The notes: a model not told the origin generated them from the letters alone. A stretch of 18,120 nucleotides of DNA from DASPXY01 sp038227745 (GCA_038227745.1 JBBRPS010000094.1:1-18120), one strand, 5' to 3'. Shown: positions 1-10,059, counted from the stretch's first letter. A program made the numbers and translations.

Positions 1-3000
1 CGCCGACCTGCTTCTTGTCGCCCGCCGCCGCCTTCGGGCGGCCGCGCACCCCCGCGGCCAGCGCCCGGTCCTCCACCAGCACCTCGCGCGGCTGGCCGTT
101 CAGTTCAAAGAACACCATCCGCCGCCCGTCGATCTGCGGGTCGCCCACCGCCAGGAACTTGACGATCAGCGTCTTGCCCGCCTCGATATCGACGCTGATC
201 TCCTCGCCCTTCTCCATGCCGTAGAAGAACACCGGCGTCGGCAGCACGCTCGTGTCGGAATACCTCTGCTGGTGCGCGGCGAACTCTGGGAAGACGCGCG
301 GGTAGAGCAGCTGCGTCACCACCTCGCGGTCGGTCGGCTGGCGGTGCAGCTTCCCCTCCAGCGCCTTGCGCGTCGCCGCCATGTCGGCCGGCGGCAGGCT
401 CGCCCCCGGCCGCCCGCGCAACGGCTTGCGGCCGCGCAGCACGCGCTTCTGCAGCGCCTTCGGGAAGCCGCCGACCGGCTGGCCCATTTTTCCCTCGAAG
501 AACTCCACGACCGACTCGGGGAACGCCAGCTCGCGCTCGCCCTCGAGCACCTCCCGCGGCGTCAGGTTGTTGCCGACCATGAACAGCGCCATGTCGCCGA
601 CGACCTTCGACGTCGGCGTCACCTTGACGATGTCGCCGAACAGGCGATTCACCTCGGCGTAGGCTTTGCAGATGTCGTGCCAGCGGTCGCCCAGGCCCAG
701 CGCCTGCGCCTGCTGGTAGAGGTTCGTGGACTGGCCGCCCGGCATCTCGTGGTGGTACGCCTCGGCACTGGGCGCGAGCTGGCCCGACTCGAACGGGGCG
801 TAATAGCGACGCACGCGCTCCCAGTACTCCGCCGTGTCCTCCAGCGGCTCGAAGTCCATGCCTGTGGCGCGCGGGTGGAAGCGCAGGCACTCGACGAGCG
901 TGTTCAGGTTGGGCTGGCTGGTCATGCCGGACAGCGGCCCCATCGCGGCGTCCACGATGTCCACGCCCTCCTCCGCGGCCATGAGCAGCGCCGCCATCTG
1001 CCCGCCGGCCGAATCGTGCGTGTGGAAGTGGATCGGGATGCCGACCTCCTGCCGCAGGGCGCGGACCAGCTCCCGCGCCGCGAACGGCTTGCACACCCCG
1101 GCCATGTCCTTGATGCCCAGGAGGTTCGCCCCCATCTTCTCCAGCTGCTTCGCCAGATCGACGTAGTACGCCAGGGTGTATTTAGTCCTATTAGGATCTA
1201 GAATATCGCCCGTGTAGCAGATGGCCGGCTCACACAGCATGCCGCAGTTGCGGACCGTCTCGATGGCCAACTTGAGGTTCGGCACCCAGTTGAGCGCGTC
1301 GAAGATGCGGAACAGGTCGATGCCCGCCTGGGCCGCCTCCTTGACGAACGCCTTGACGACGTTGTCGGGGTAGTTCGCGTAGCCGACCGCGTTGTTCGCC
1401 CGCAGCAGCATCTGAAAGAGGATGTTCGGCACCCGCTCGCGCAGCTCCAGCAGCCGGTTCCACGGATCCTCTTTCAGGAAGCGCAGGGACGTGTCGAACG
1501 TCGCGCCGCCCCACATCTCCAGCGAGAACAGGGCGTAGTGCCGGGCGGCGTAGGCCGGTGCGATGCGCAGCATGTCGTGGGTGCGCATGCGCGTGGCGAG
1601 CAGCGACTGGTGGGCGTCGCGGAAGGACGTGTCGGTGACGAACAGCCGCTCCTGCGCGCGCACCCACTGCGCGAAGCGCTCCGGCCCCAGCTCCATGAAC
1701 TTGTCGCGCGTGCCGGGCGGGGGACGCCCCACGCCCACGGGTTGCAACCCGTGGGCTTCCCCGGTCTGACTCCTGGTCCCTGGCGTGCGCCCCTTGACCT
1801 CCGGGTGGCCGTTGACGATCACCTCGCCGATGTACGTCAGCAGTTTCGTGGCGCGGTCCTGGCGCGGCGGCAGGTGGAACAACTCGGGCGTCTCGTCGAT
1901 GAAGCGCGTGGTGGCGCGGCCCTCCAGGACCGCCGGGTTCGTCACCAGGTTCATCAGGAACGGCAGGTTCGTCTTGACGCCGCGGACGCGGAACTCCTGC
2001 AGGCAGCGCTCCATCCGCCGCGCTGCGTCCACGAAACGCAGGCCGTGGGCCGTCACCTTGACCAACAGCGAGTCGTAGAACGGCGTGATGACGGCCCCGG
2101 TGAACGCGGTGCCGGCGTCCAGGCGGATGCCCAGGCCGCTCGCCGAGCGGTAGTGCGTCAGCCGGCCGTAGTCGGGAATGAACTTGTTCGCCGGGTCCTC
2201 CGTCGTCACCCGGCACTGGATGGCGTGGCCGTGCGTCGTGACGGCCGCCTGGTCGCCCAGGCCGACCTCCGGGTCCGACAGCGGCACGCCCTGCGCGATC
2301 AGGATCTGGCTCTTGACGAGGTCGTAGCCGGTGACCGCCTCGGTGACGGTGTGCTCGACCTGAATGCGCGGATTGACCTCGATGAAGTAGAAATCGCCAC
2401 TGTCCACGTCCAGGAGGAACTCGACCGTGCCGGCGTTGTCCAGCCGCGCCGCCCGGCCGATCTTCAGGGCAGCGTCGAGGATCCGCTGCCGCGTCGCGGC
2501 GTCGAGGTTCAGCGCCGGGGCGATCTCGACCACCTTCTGGTGGCGCCGCTGCAGCGAGCAGTCGCGCTCGAACAGGTGGACGAGGTTGCCGTGGCGGTCG
2601 CCCAGCAACTGCACCTCGATGTGCCGCGCCCGCTGGACGAACTTCTCCAGGAAGACGTCGGGGATGCCGAACGCCGAGCCCGCCTCTCGCTGGGCCTGCT
2701 CGACGGCCTCTTCGATCTTGTCGGCGCTCAGGGCCACGCGCATGCCGCGGCCGCCACCGCCCATCGACGCCTTGACGATCACGGGGTAGCCGAGCTTGCG
2801 CGCCAGCACCTTGGCGTCGGCGCCGCTGCGCAGCGGCGTGTCGCCGCCGGACAGCACGGGGACGCCCGCCTCCTGGGCGAGCTTCCGCGCCGCCAGCTTG
2901 TCGCCGAGCTGCTCCAGCACCTCGACGCGCGGCCCGACGAAGACGAGGCCGGCTTCCCAGCAAGCGCGTGCGAAGGCGGGGTTCTCGGAGAGGAAGCCGT

Positions 3001-3301
3001 AGCCGGGGTGGACGCCCTCCACCTCGCGCTCGCGCGCCAGGGCGATGAGGCCGGGGATGTCGAGGTAGGCGCGCAGCGGCTCGCCGGGCTTGCCGACGCG
3101 GTAAGCCTCGTCGGCCTTGAAGCGGTGCAGAGCGAACCGATCCTCGTGCGCGTAGATGGCGACCGTGCGGATGCCCAGCTCGTGCGCGGAGCGGAAAACG
3201 CGGATGGCGATCTCGCTCCGGTTGGCGACCAGCAGTTTGCGAATCTTGCGGGGCTCGGGGCCTTTGCCCCCGACGGGAAGAAGCGTCGGTCCTTCCAGCA
3301 T
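1..3301 (-). CDS. pyc: Pyruvate carboxylase, C-terminus beyond the window edge
   Basis: This cytoplasmic biotin enzyme makes oxaloacetate from pyruvate, bicarbonate and ATP, refilling the TCA cycle. About 1100 residues are visible. The biotin carboxylase domain covers roughly residues 20-475: LVANRSEIAIR at 24-34, the glycine-rich loop MGGGGRGMR at 180-188, and EVNPRIQVEH at 308-317. The carboxyltransferase domain starts near 535 with TDTSFRDAHQSLLATR (556-571). The metal-site lysine is K731 in IKDMAG, and H760 and H762 lie in HTHD; HEMPGGQ follows further on. The sequence then enters the post-carboxyltransferase region and leaves the window at base 1, so the biotinyl domain with its MKM site is expected just outside. 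The start at 3301 sits about 20 residues before the conserved N-terminus and has only a weak GAGAG upstream. Two oddities are a roughly 25-residue linker insert (506-530) carrying a palindrome, and an AT-rich codon run at 699-707. The order of domains excludes a stand-alone AccC or oxaloacetate decarboxylase subunit. Confidence 0.96.
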   Translation of the reverse strand, partial: MLEGPTLLPVGGKGPEPRKIRKLLVANRSEIAIRVFRSAHELGIRTVAIYAHEDRFALHRFKADEAYRVGKPGEPLRAYLDIPGLIALAREREVEGVHPGYGFLSENPAFARACWEAGLVFVGPRVEVLEQLGDKLAARKLAQEAGVPVLSGGDTPLRSGADAKVLARKLGYPVIVKASMGGGGRGMRVALSADKIEEAVEQAQREAGSAFGIPDVFLEKFVQRARHIEVQLLGDRHGNLVHLFERDCSLQRRHQKVVEIAPALNLDAATRQRILDAALKIGRAARLDNAGTVEFLLDVDSGDFYFIEVNPRIQVEHTVTEAVTGYDLVKSQILIAQGVPLSDPEVGLGDQAAVTTHGHAIQCRVTTEDPANKFIPDYGRLTHYRSASGLGIRLDAGTAFTGAVITPFYDSLLVKVTAHGLRFVDAARRMERCLQEFRVRGVKTNLPFLMNLVTNPAVLEGRATTRFIDETPELFHLPPRQDRATKLLTYIGEVIVNGHPEVKGRTPGTRSQTGEAHGLQPVGVGRPPPGTRDKFMELGPERFAQWVRAQERLFVTDTSFRDAHQSLLATRMRTHDMLRIAPAYAARHYALFSLEMWGGATFDTSLRFLKEDPWNRLLELRERVPNILFQMLLRANNAVGYANYPDNVVKAFVKEAAQAGIDLFRIFDALNWVPNLKLAIETVRNCGMLCEPAICYTGDILDPNRTKYTLAYYVDLAKQLEKMGANLLGIKDMAGVCKPFAARELVRALRQEVGIPIHFHTHDSAGGQMAALLMAAEEGVDIVDAAMGPLSGMTSQPNLNTLVECLRFHPRATGMDFEPLEDTAEYWERVRRYYAPFESGQLAPSAEAYHHEMPGGQSTNLYQQAQALGLGDRWHDICKAYAEVNRLFGDIVKVTPTSKVVGDMALFMVGNNLTPREVLEGERELAFPESVVEFFEGKMGQPVGGFPKALQKRVLRGRKPLRGRPGASLPPADMAATRKALEGKLHRQPTDREVVTQLLYPRVFPEFAAHQQRYSDTSVLPTPVFFYGMEKGEEISVDIEAGKTLIVKFLAVGDPQIDGRRMVFFELNGQPREVLVEDRALAAGVRGRPKAAAGDKKQVG
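1178..1206 (-). other. AT-rich rare-codon island inside the pyruvate carboxylase gene
   Basis: Within a strongly GC-rich gene, the codons for residues 699-707 of pyruvate carboxylase read ATT CTA GAT CCT AAT AGG ACT AAA, nearly all ending in A or T. The protein motif encoded (GDILDPNRTKY) is the conserved carboxyltransferase stretch, so the reading frame is intact and only codon choice is unusual. The patch contains an 11-base palindrome TCCTATTAGGA at 1186-1196 and the sequence TCTAGA. What it does is unknown. It could be a pause site, a protein-binding site or a trace of recombination. Confidence 0.6.
1733..1758. repeat. Palindromic dispersed repeat, copy 1 (within the pyc linker)
   Basis: Bases 1733-1756 form a perfect 24-base palindrome with arms GCCCACGGGTTG and CAACCCGTGGGC. 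Together with the next two bases it matches a second copy at 15378-15405, with one difference in 26 bases. It behaves like a REP-type dispersed element, but here it is translated as part of the linker between the two catalytic halves of pyruvate carboxylase (reading EAHGLQPVG). Confidence 0.85.
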
Positions 3302-3480
3302 GGTCGGCGCTCTCGTGCCTCGAGGTCGTCACGGCGAACCAAGGTATCCTAGAAAAGCGGGGACGAAAAACCATCGCGCCGCAAGCGAAAGATCGTGAAG
3401 AACTTGCGACAGCTCCGCCGCGGCGGGTGCCGTGCCGGGGCGGCCCGGGCCGCCCCGGCCGGGGGCGGGGTCCGCCTGCC

Positions 3481-3509
3481 TTGATTTGTCTTCCGAACCG
3501 CACTACAAT
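3481..3509 (+). promoter_or_regulatory. Sigma70-type promoter for clpC
   Basis: TTGATT (3481-3486) is followed after exactly 17 bases by TACAAT (3504-3509), a good match to the housekeeping consensus in an otherwise GC-rich spacer. Transcription would start near 3516, giving a 5' leader of about 365 bases before the clpC start. That is unusually long and contains hairpins. Confidence 0.65.
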
Positions 3510-3592
3510 GCTCAAAGACAAAGCTACATTGCATCTTCACAACGGTTGCGGCCTGGTCGCGGTGGGGCGGGTCCGGTTACTCTCATACACCT

Positions 3593-3619
3593 CCCCCTCG
3601 CCCCCGAAGGGCGAGGGGG
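3593..3619. repeat. GC-rich hairpin in the clpC leader
   Basis: A perfect 11-base inverted repeat: CCCCCTCGCCC (3593-3603), loop CCGAA, GGGCGAGGGGG (3609-3619). There is no T-tract after it, so it is not a typical intrinsic terminator. It may be another dispersed palindromic element that landed between the promoter and the gene, or a structural part of the leader RNA. Confidence 0.65.
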
Positions 3620-3653
3620 GAAGTCAAGCAGATGCGACGGCCGCAGGTTCGAG

Positions 3654-3722
3654 CGACCGGACCGCCCGGCAAGCGAGAAGCGCCCTTCTCTCCACGCAGC
3701 GGCGCTGCGGACGGTCCGGTCG
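3654..3722 (+). promoter_or_regulatory. Candidate branched leader RNA structure upstream of clpC
   Basis: An 11-base outer stem (3654-3664 pairing with 3712-3722, arms CGACCGGACCG and CGGTCCGGTCG) encloses two perfect hairpins. The first is GAGAAG/CTTCTC at 3675-3690 with a CGCC loop; the second is GCAGC/GCTGC at 3696-3708 with a GGC loop. In RNA this would form a three-way junction within the long clpC leader. It could act as a cis-regulatory or thermosensitive element, be a small RNA, or be a decayed mobile inverted repeat. It matches no riboswitch class that I recognise. Confidence 0.4.
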
Positions 3723-3880
3723 GTGGGCCACCGTAATCTCGAGGCGATCCATCCAACCTCTGGAGCGGCCGGCAGAAGGCAACGCGACGGAACCCTGACA
3801 CTAGAACCTTGGACTCACCCACGACCTGCCACGCCCGTTCGCGGGCGACGGGGGCCGCGGGCTGGCGGAGACGGCTGGAA

Positions 3881-6400
<2,520 letters not shown>

Positions 6401-6447
6401 CGGCGGGCGCGCGGCGGGGCTTGCCCTCGCCGTCCGAGAGCAACACG

Positions 6448-6482
6448 AGGGGCGAACCTCAGTGGTTCGCCCCTTTTTCTTG
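6448..6482 (+). terminator. Intrinsic terminator of clpC
   Basis: A perfect 11-base stem, AGGGGCGAACC (6448-6458) with GGTTCGCCCCT (6464-6474) around a TCAGT loop, runs directly into a T-rich tract (TTTTCTT). It lies 48 bases after the clpC stop and is the clearest terminator in the window. Confidence 0.93.
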
Positions 6483-6687
6483 CGCAGGGACGAGTTCACC
6501 TGTCCTGCTGCCGAACAGAGGGTAGACTGGAGGCGGGAGGAATGAAGCAGGCCCTACTCGGAGGACATAGCGCCTCCGGTCCAGGCTCGGGTGGTGAGTC
6601 GCCGTCTCTCCAACTCCTTCTCATTCGAGGTATCAGGCCCTCATGCACGAAACCTCCCCAGTGCGCCAGCCACACCAAGGAGTTCCC

Positions 6688-7017
6688 ATGAAATCGCTGC
6701 TCCCCGGCACCGAGCTACCCCCGTCGCAGATCGAGCAGGAGTTCCACCAGCTCGCTGAGCTGTGGCGGACGGAAACGGGAATGCACTCTTCAATCTCCAA
6801 GCAGGTGCAGCACCCGGCATATCGCCAGATCATCGACATGGGGGAGAAGGCGCTCCCGCTGATCCTCCGGGAGCTGCGGGAGCGGCCCGCCCACTGGTTC
6901 AGCGCGCTCCGTGCGATCGCCAAAGAAAGCCCTGTCCCCGAGGGGGATCGTACCAATTTTGAAAAGACGAAGGCCGCGTGGCTGCGATGGGGCAAAGACA
7001 GGGGGCTGATCGACTAA
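6688..7017 (+). CDS. Small protein of unknown function, partner of the downstream gene
   Basis: The 109-residue product has no signal peptide, membrane segment or recognised catalytic motif. It looks like a small alpha-helical cytosolic protein with a conserved-looking C-terminal half: ALPLILRELRERPAHWFSALRAI (split around residue 60), then AWLRWGKDRGL near the end. The ATG at 6688 is preferred over one at 6643 because AAGGAG lies 5 bases upstream. The stop TAA (7015-7017) directly touches the ATG of the next gene, so the two are almost certainly co-transcribed and translationally coupled. From memory, similar small proteins sit beside the Cys/His domain found next door in other bacteria, but I cannot confirm this here. 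An antitoxin, immunity or chaperone-like role for the neighbour is possible and is inference only. Confidence 0.8.
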   Translation: MKSLLPGTELPPSQIEQEFHQLAELWRTETGMHSSISKQVQHPAYRQIIDMGEKALPLILRELRERPAHWFSALRAIAKESPVPEGDRTNFEKTKAAWLRWGKDRGLID

Positions 7018-7845
7018 ATGCACCCGACCCATTTGCCGGCTGCCCGAGAAGCGGTGTTCCCCGACCTGCGGAAGGAAGACTACCGCGTCACGAGTGAGGA
7101 GGACAGGAAGTACAACTGCATCGCCCACGCCGCCGACAGGAGCGACGTCCCGTGGTGGCCAGTCGAGGAAGGTACGGACGGGGGTTTCTGGCCCGCAGGA
7201 GTCCCCAGGGAGGAAACCCTGGACGCCTTCGTCTTGGCCTACGGCACCCAGGGCTACGTCCCCTGTGACAGCGCGGACGTTGAACCAGGGTGCGAGAAAA
7301 TCGCTCTGTACGTGAATGCCGATGGAACCCCTTCGCACGCCGCCAAGCAGACCAGCTCCGGGGCCTGGAGCAGTAAACTCGGCAATTGGGAGGACATCGA
7401 GCACAAGACGCTCGCCAACCTGGAGGCCAGCCCCGGTGGCGCTGCGGGGTATGGGAAAGTCGCTCGAATTCTCAAGCGCCGCCGTCCAGGAACGATTGAG
7501 ATGGAAGCGGTCAAGCTCTTCGAGATGGGTGAACTAGAAGCAGAGCGCTCAGGGGCGGGCCGGCTGTACCTCGAATTCCTGCGCTGCCCCGCACTGAGCG
7601 CCGGCCTGTACGAGCTGGCCGCGGGCGCGGAAGACGCGCAGCGGCCGCACGCCGAGGACGAGGTTTATTACATCGTGCGCGGCCGCGCCTCCTTCAAGGG
7701 CGGCGGCCAGGAGCGGTCAGTCGGCCCCGGCTCGGTGATCTTCGTCAAGGCCGGCGAGGAGCACCGCTTTCTCGACATCACCGAGGATCTCGCGGCGCTG
7801 GTGTTCTTCGCGCCCGCCGAGGGCACGACGCAATCAACTGTTTAG
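7018..7845 (+). CDS. Cys/His-motif domain (DUF7689-like) fused to a cupin
   Basis: The 275-residue protein has two parts. Residues 1-158 resemble a stand-alone family that I believe is DUF7689: YNCIAHA with C34, then PWWPV, GFWPAGVPREETLDAF, GCEKIALYV, SHAAKQ with H107, SSKLG, DIEH with H129, and a basic end VARILKRRRP. The conserved Cys and His could form a papain-like active site, which is inference. Residues 162-275 are a complete cupin: PHAEDEVYYIVRG (H211, E215) and PGSVIFVKAGEEHRF (H249) are the two metal-binding cupin motifs. Residue 162 is a Met (7501) preceded by AGGAA, so the cupin may once have been, or still be, translated separately. A TGA in another frame (7497-7499) sits just before that Met. 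The stop codon is supplied by the inverted repeat that begins at 7840. Confidence 0.82.
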   Translation: MHPTHLPAAREAVFPDLRKEDYRVTSEEDRKYNCIAHAADRSDVPWWPVEEGTDGGFWPAGVPREETLDAFVLAYGTQGYVPCDSADVEPGCEKIALYVNADGTPSHAAKQTSSGAWSSKLGNWEDIEHKTLANLEASPGGAAGYGKVARILKRRRPGTIEMEAVKLFEMGELEAERSGAGRLYLEFLRCPALSAGLYELAAGAEDAQRPHAEDEVYYIVRGRASFKGGGQERSVGPGSVIFVKAGEEHRFLDITEDLAALVFFAPAEGTTQSTV

Positions 7846-7920
7846 CCGCGAGACTCGGGCGAGCGCGTGAGCCAGATCCGCTGCGCGGGGCGCGCGCTCG
7901 CCCGAGGCTCGCGGCTAAAC
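7840..7920. repeat. Long inverted repeat between convergent genes
   Basis: The left arm at 7840-7867 and right arm at 7893-7920 are 28 bases each and complementary at 27 positions (arm ends GTTTAGCCGCGAG and CTCGCGGCTAAAC), with a 25-base loop. It lies between the convergent cupin-fusion gene and acyl-CoA dehydrogenase gene and includes the stop codon of the former (7843-7845). It could act as a two-way terminator or RNA 3'-end stabiliser. Its size and sharp arm boundaries also suit a mobile palindromic element. Confidence 0.85.
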
Positions 7921-7936
7921 TTCGGAGCGCGGGCGG

Positions 7937-9850
7937 TCAGCGGTTCTCGTACTTCATCAGGATCTCCTCCTGCGGCACGCCCGCCAGCGCCTCGAAGCCG
8001 CCGCCGAGGATCACGTCCGCCAGTTTCGAGGCGTCGCGGAAGTAGCGATCCGTCGGCCGCTGCCCCGTCAGCTTGCGGCGCAGGTCCTGGCACAGCAAAT
8101 CCGCCGCGGCCACCGCCGCCTCGTTCTTCTGGCGGCCGCCCCACAGCGCCGTCACCAGCAGCACCACCGTGTCCTGCACGCGCTGCGACAGCTCCGCCAT
8201 CCGGCACTGCCGGTCCGCCAGCTTCAACTGGTGCTTGCGCATCGCCCCGCTCAGCTCGCGCGGGTGCCGCTGGAACAGGTCCAGCGCGAACGCCACGTGC
8301 TCCGCCAGCCGCGGCTTCAGGCCGCTCACCGTCTGCCGGTCGTGCCGCACCAGCCGCTGCCCCACCTGCCACTGCGTGTACGCCGACAGCTCGCGCCGCA
8401 GCTTCCACAGGTGCAGCGGGTTCGCCGGACTGAAGGTGCGGATGCCGGCCTTCTGCAGCGCCTTGCCGATCGGCTCGAAGAACTGCCGGCCGTGCTCCTT
8501 CACCAGCGACTTGAAGAACGCCAGGCCGAGCATCTCGCCCTCGCCCTCGTAAATGCACGGGGCCAGGTAGTCGTAGACCTCCTCGCCGAACAGGTGGCCG
8601 CGCAGGAACGACCGCCCGCCGTGTGTCTTCATGAACAGCTCGACCGCCGCCTCCTTCAGCGCCTCGCTGCCGAAGATCTTCGCGACCACGCATTCCAGTT
8701 CACCGCGGTAACCCTGGTCGATCAGCGACGAGGTCCAGTGTACCAGCGCGTCGGCGCCCGCGATCAGGCCGGCGAGGCGCGCGATGCGCCGCTTCACCAG
8801 CTCGCGCGTCGCGATCGGCTGGCCATACGTGCGGCGGAACTCGGCCCAAGGGAGCATGTTCGCCAGCAGGATCCGCATGCTGCCCGCCGCGGTGGCGCAC
8901 AGCGCGATCCGGCCCAGGTTCAGGCCGTGGTAGGCGATCGTCAGGCCGTCGCCGACCCGGGGCGTCAGCAGGTTGGCGCGCGGCACGCGGAAGCGGTCGA
9001 AGCGCAGGCCGTTGTTGTAGGCGTGCCGCAGCGCATAGAGTCCGTACGGCACCGCGCGGAAGTGCTCGTTCTCCTCCGGCGGCAGCTCGGCGATGAGGAC
9101 CGCGGGCTTGCCCTCCAGCATCACGACGAGGCCGACCGTCCGGCCGGGGATGGCGTTCGTGATGAACAGCTTCTCGCCGGTGACCTCGAAGTGATCGCCG
9201 ACCGGCACCGCGGTGGTGCGCAGGGCCGTCAGGTCGGAGCCGGCCGCCGGCTCGGTCAGGGCGAAGCCGGACAACGCCTCACCGCTCGCGAGGCGGGGCA
9301 GGAAGCGCGCCTTCTGCTCCGCGCTGCCGAAGCTGCGCACCGGATCGACGGCGCCGATGCAGCCGTGGACCGACGCCAGGCCGGCCGTCATGGCATCGAA
9401 CACCGCCACGCGCGTGAGGAACGGCGCGAAGCGCGCGAACGGCGCCCCCTGGCCCCCGTACCGCGGGTCGATCAACATGCCCCAGTAGCCCGCGCCGGCC
9501 AGCTCCTGCATCGTCTCGGCGGACAGCTTGCCGCGCTCGTTGTAGAGGGTACCCTCCTGACGGCGGCGGCGGACGATCTCCAGCGAGCGCTGCATGGCGG
9601 CGTCGCAGGGAGCTGACCCGGGCTGCGGCGGCGGGTTGAAAAGGTCGAGCGGAACGCGGCCCTCCCAGACGGCCCGGTGGACGGGACTGTGGACGGTCTG
9701 GTACTGCGGCGCGAACAGGGCCTCGACCTGTTCGTCGGCCTTGTCCACGGCGCCCGTGCGGCGGGCCTCTTCGTCGCTCTTGCCGCCGAGGCGCAGGGCC
9801 TGTTCGGCGAAACTCTGCTGTTCGCGGTCGGTGCCGGTGGATGGGCTCAT
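7937..9850 (-). CDS. Long-form acyl-CoA dehydrogenase family protein
   Basis: This flavoprotein oxidises acyl-CoA to trans-2-enoyl-CoA, the first step of beta-oxidation, passing electrons to ETF. At 637 residues it belongs to the long branch, like VLCAD/ACAD9, with an extra helical C-terminal domain after about residue 455. Family marks include the flavin/substrate motif FALTEPAAGSD (196-206), FITNAIPG (229-236), FRRTYGQPIATRELVKRRIA (split near 345), and the catalytic-base motif IYEGEGEM, where E435 is the expected base. The usual IYEGT is replaced by YEGEGE, which may mark a subfamily. The start at 9850 is chosen because GGAGG sits 5 bases upstream, while the longer frame adds only arginine- and proline-rich sequence. 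It faces the cupin-fusion gene across a long inverted repeat. Substrate chain length cannot be read from sequence. Confidence 0.93.
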   Translation of the reverse strand: MSPSTGTDREQQSFAEQALRLGGKSDEEARRTGAVDKADEQVEALFAPQYQTVHSPVHRAVWEGRVPLDLFNPPPQPGSAPCDAAMQRSLEIVRRRRQEGTLYNERGKLSAETMQELAGAGYWGMLIDPRYGGQGAPFARFAPFLTRVAVFDAMTAGLASVHGCIGAVDPVRSFGSAEQKARFLPRLASGEALSGFALTEPAAGSDLTALRTTAVPVGDHFEVTGEKLFITNAIPGRTVGLVVMLEGKPAVLIAELPPEENEHFRAVPYGLYALRHAYNNGLRFDRFRVPRANLLTPRVGDGLTIAYHGLNLGRIALCATAAGSMRILLANMLPWAEFRRTYGQPIATRELVKRRIARLAGLIAGADALVHWTSSLIDQGYRGELECVVAKIFGSEALKEAAVELFMKTHGGRSFLRGHLFGEEVYDYLAPCIYEGEGEMLGLAFFKSLVKEHGRQFFEPIGKALQKAGIRTFSPANPLHLWKLRRELSAYTQWQVGQRLVRHDRQTVSGLKPRLAEHVAFALDLFQRHPRELSGAMRKHQLKLADRQCRMAELSQRVQDTVVLLVTALWGGRQKNEAAVAAADLLCQDLRRKLTGQRPTDRYFRDASKLADVILGGGFEALAGVPQEEILMKYENR

Positions 9851-9920
9851 GCGATCCTCCCTGAGGTGATGGATGTGGTGGACGGGCGGGACGTCGCCCC
9901 CGCAATCCTCGCCCTCTGTT

Positions 9921-9926
9921 ATTGTA
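9921..9926 (-). promoter_or_regulatory. Possible minus-10 element for the acyl-CoA dehydrogenase gene
   Basis: On the minus strand this reads TACAAT, about 70 bases upstream of the start at 9850. No good minus-35 box lies at 17-18 bases (CCTCGC), so either an activator is needed or the match is by chance. Confidence 0.3.
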
Positions 9927-10059
9927 CGCGACCGGAGGCGGCCGCGAGGGCAGCGCCGACCGGGCGGCGGGCGCGGTGAACAATAGCGGGGCGCCGGTGG
10001 TACGGGTAAAACGGGAAACGCGGAGGGGCTCCGCCGGCGGCGCCGCCCGACCTTCCGCG

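Larger units (their letters stand above)
3302..3880. other. Divergent intergenic spacer between pyc and clpC
   Basis: This 579-base stretch separates the divergent pyruvate carboxylase and clpC genes. It holds the clpC promoter, a GC-rich hairpin and a branched inverted-repeat structure, each listed separately. For pyruvate carboxylase on the minus strand, only a poor minus-10 candidate (TAGGAT, complement of 3346-3351) was found, with no convincing minus-35. Short open frames on both strands here have no recognisable protein features and are not called. No CIRCE-type operator (TTAGCACTC with its inverted partner) was seen. Confidence 0.7.

Noticed and set aside
1230..3521. Long minus-strand open frame of 763 codons over pyruvate carboxylase
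   Set aside because: It is out of frame with the true gene, Arg/Pro/Gly/His-rich with no domain; the true frame gives unbroken biotin carboxylase and carboxyltransferase motifs.
3809..3880. Upstream ATG giving ClpC a 24-residue N-terminal extension
   Set aside because: The extension is unconserved and MYERFTDRARK at 3881 is the normal ClpC beginning.
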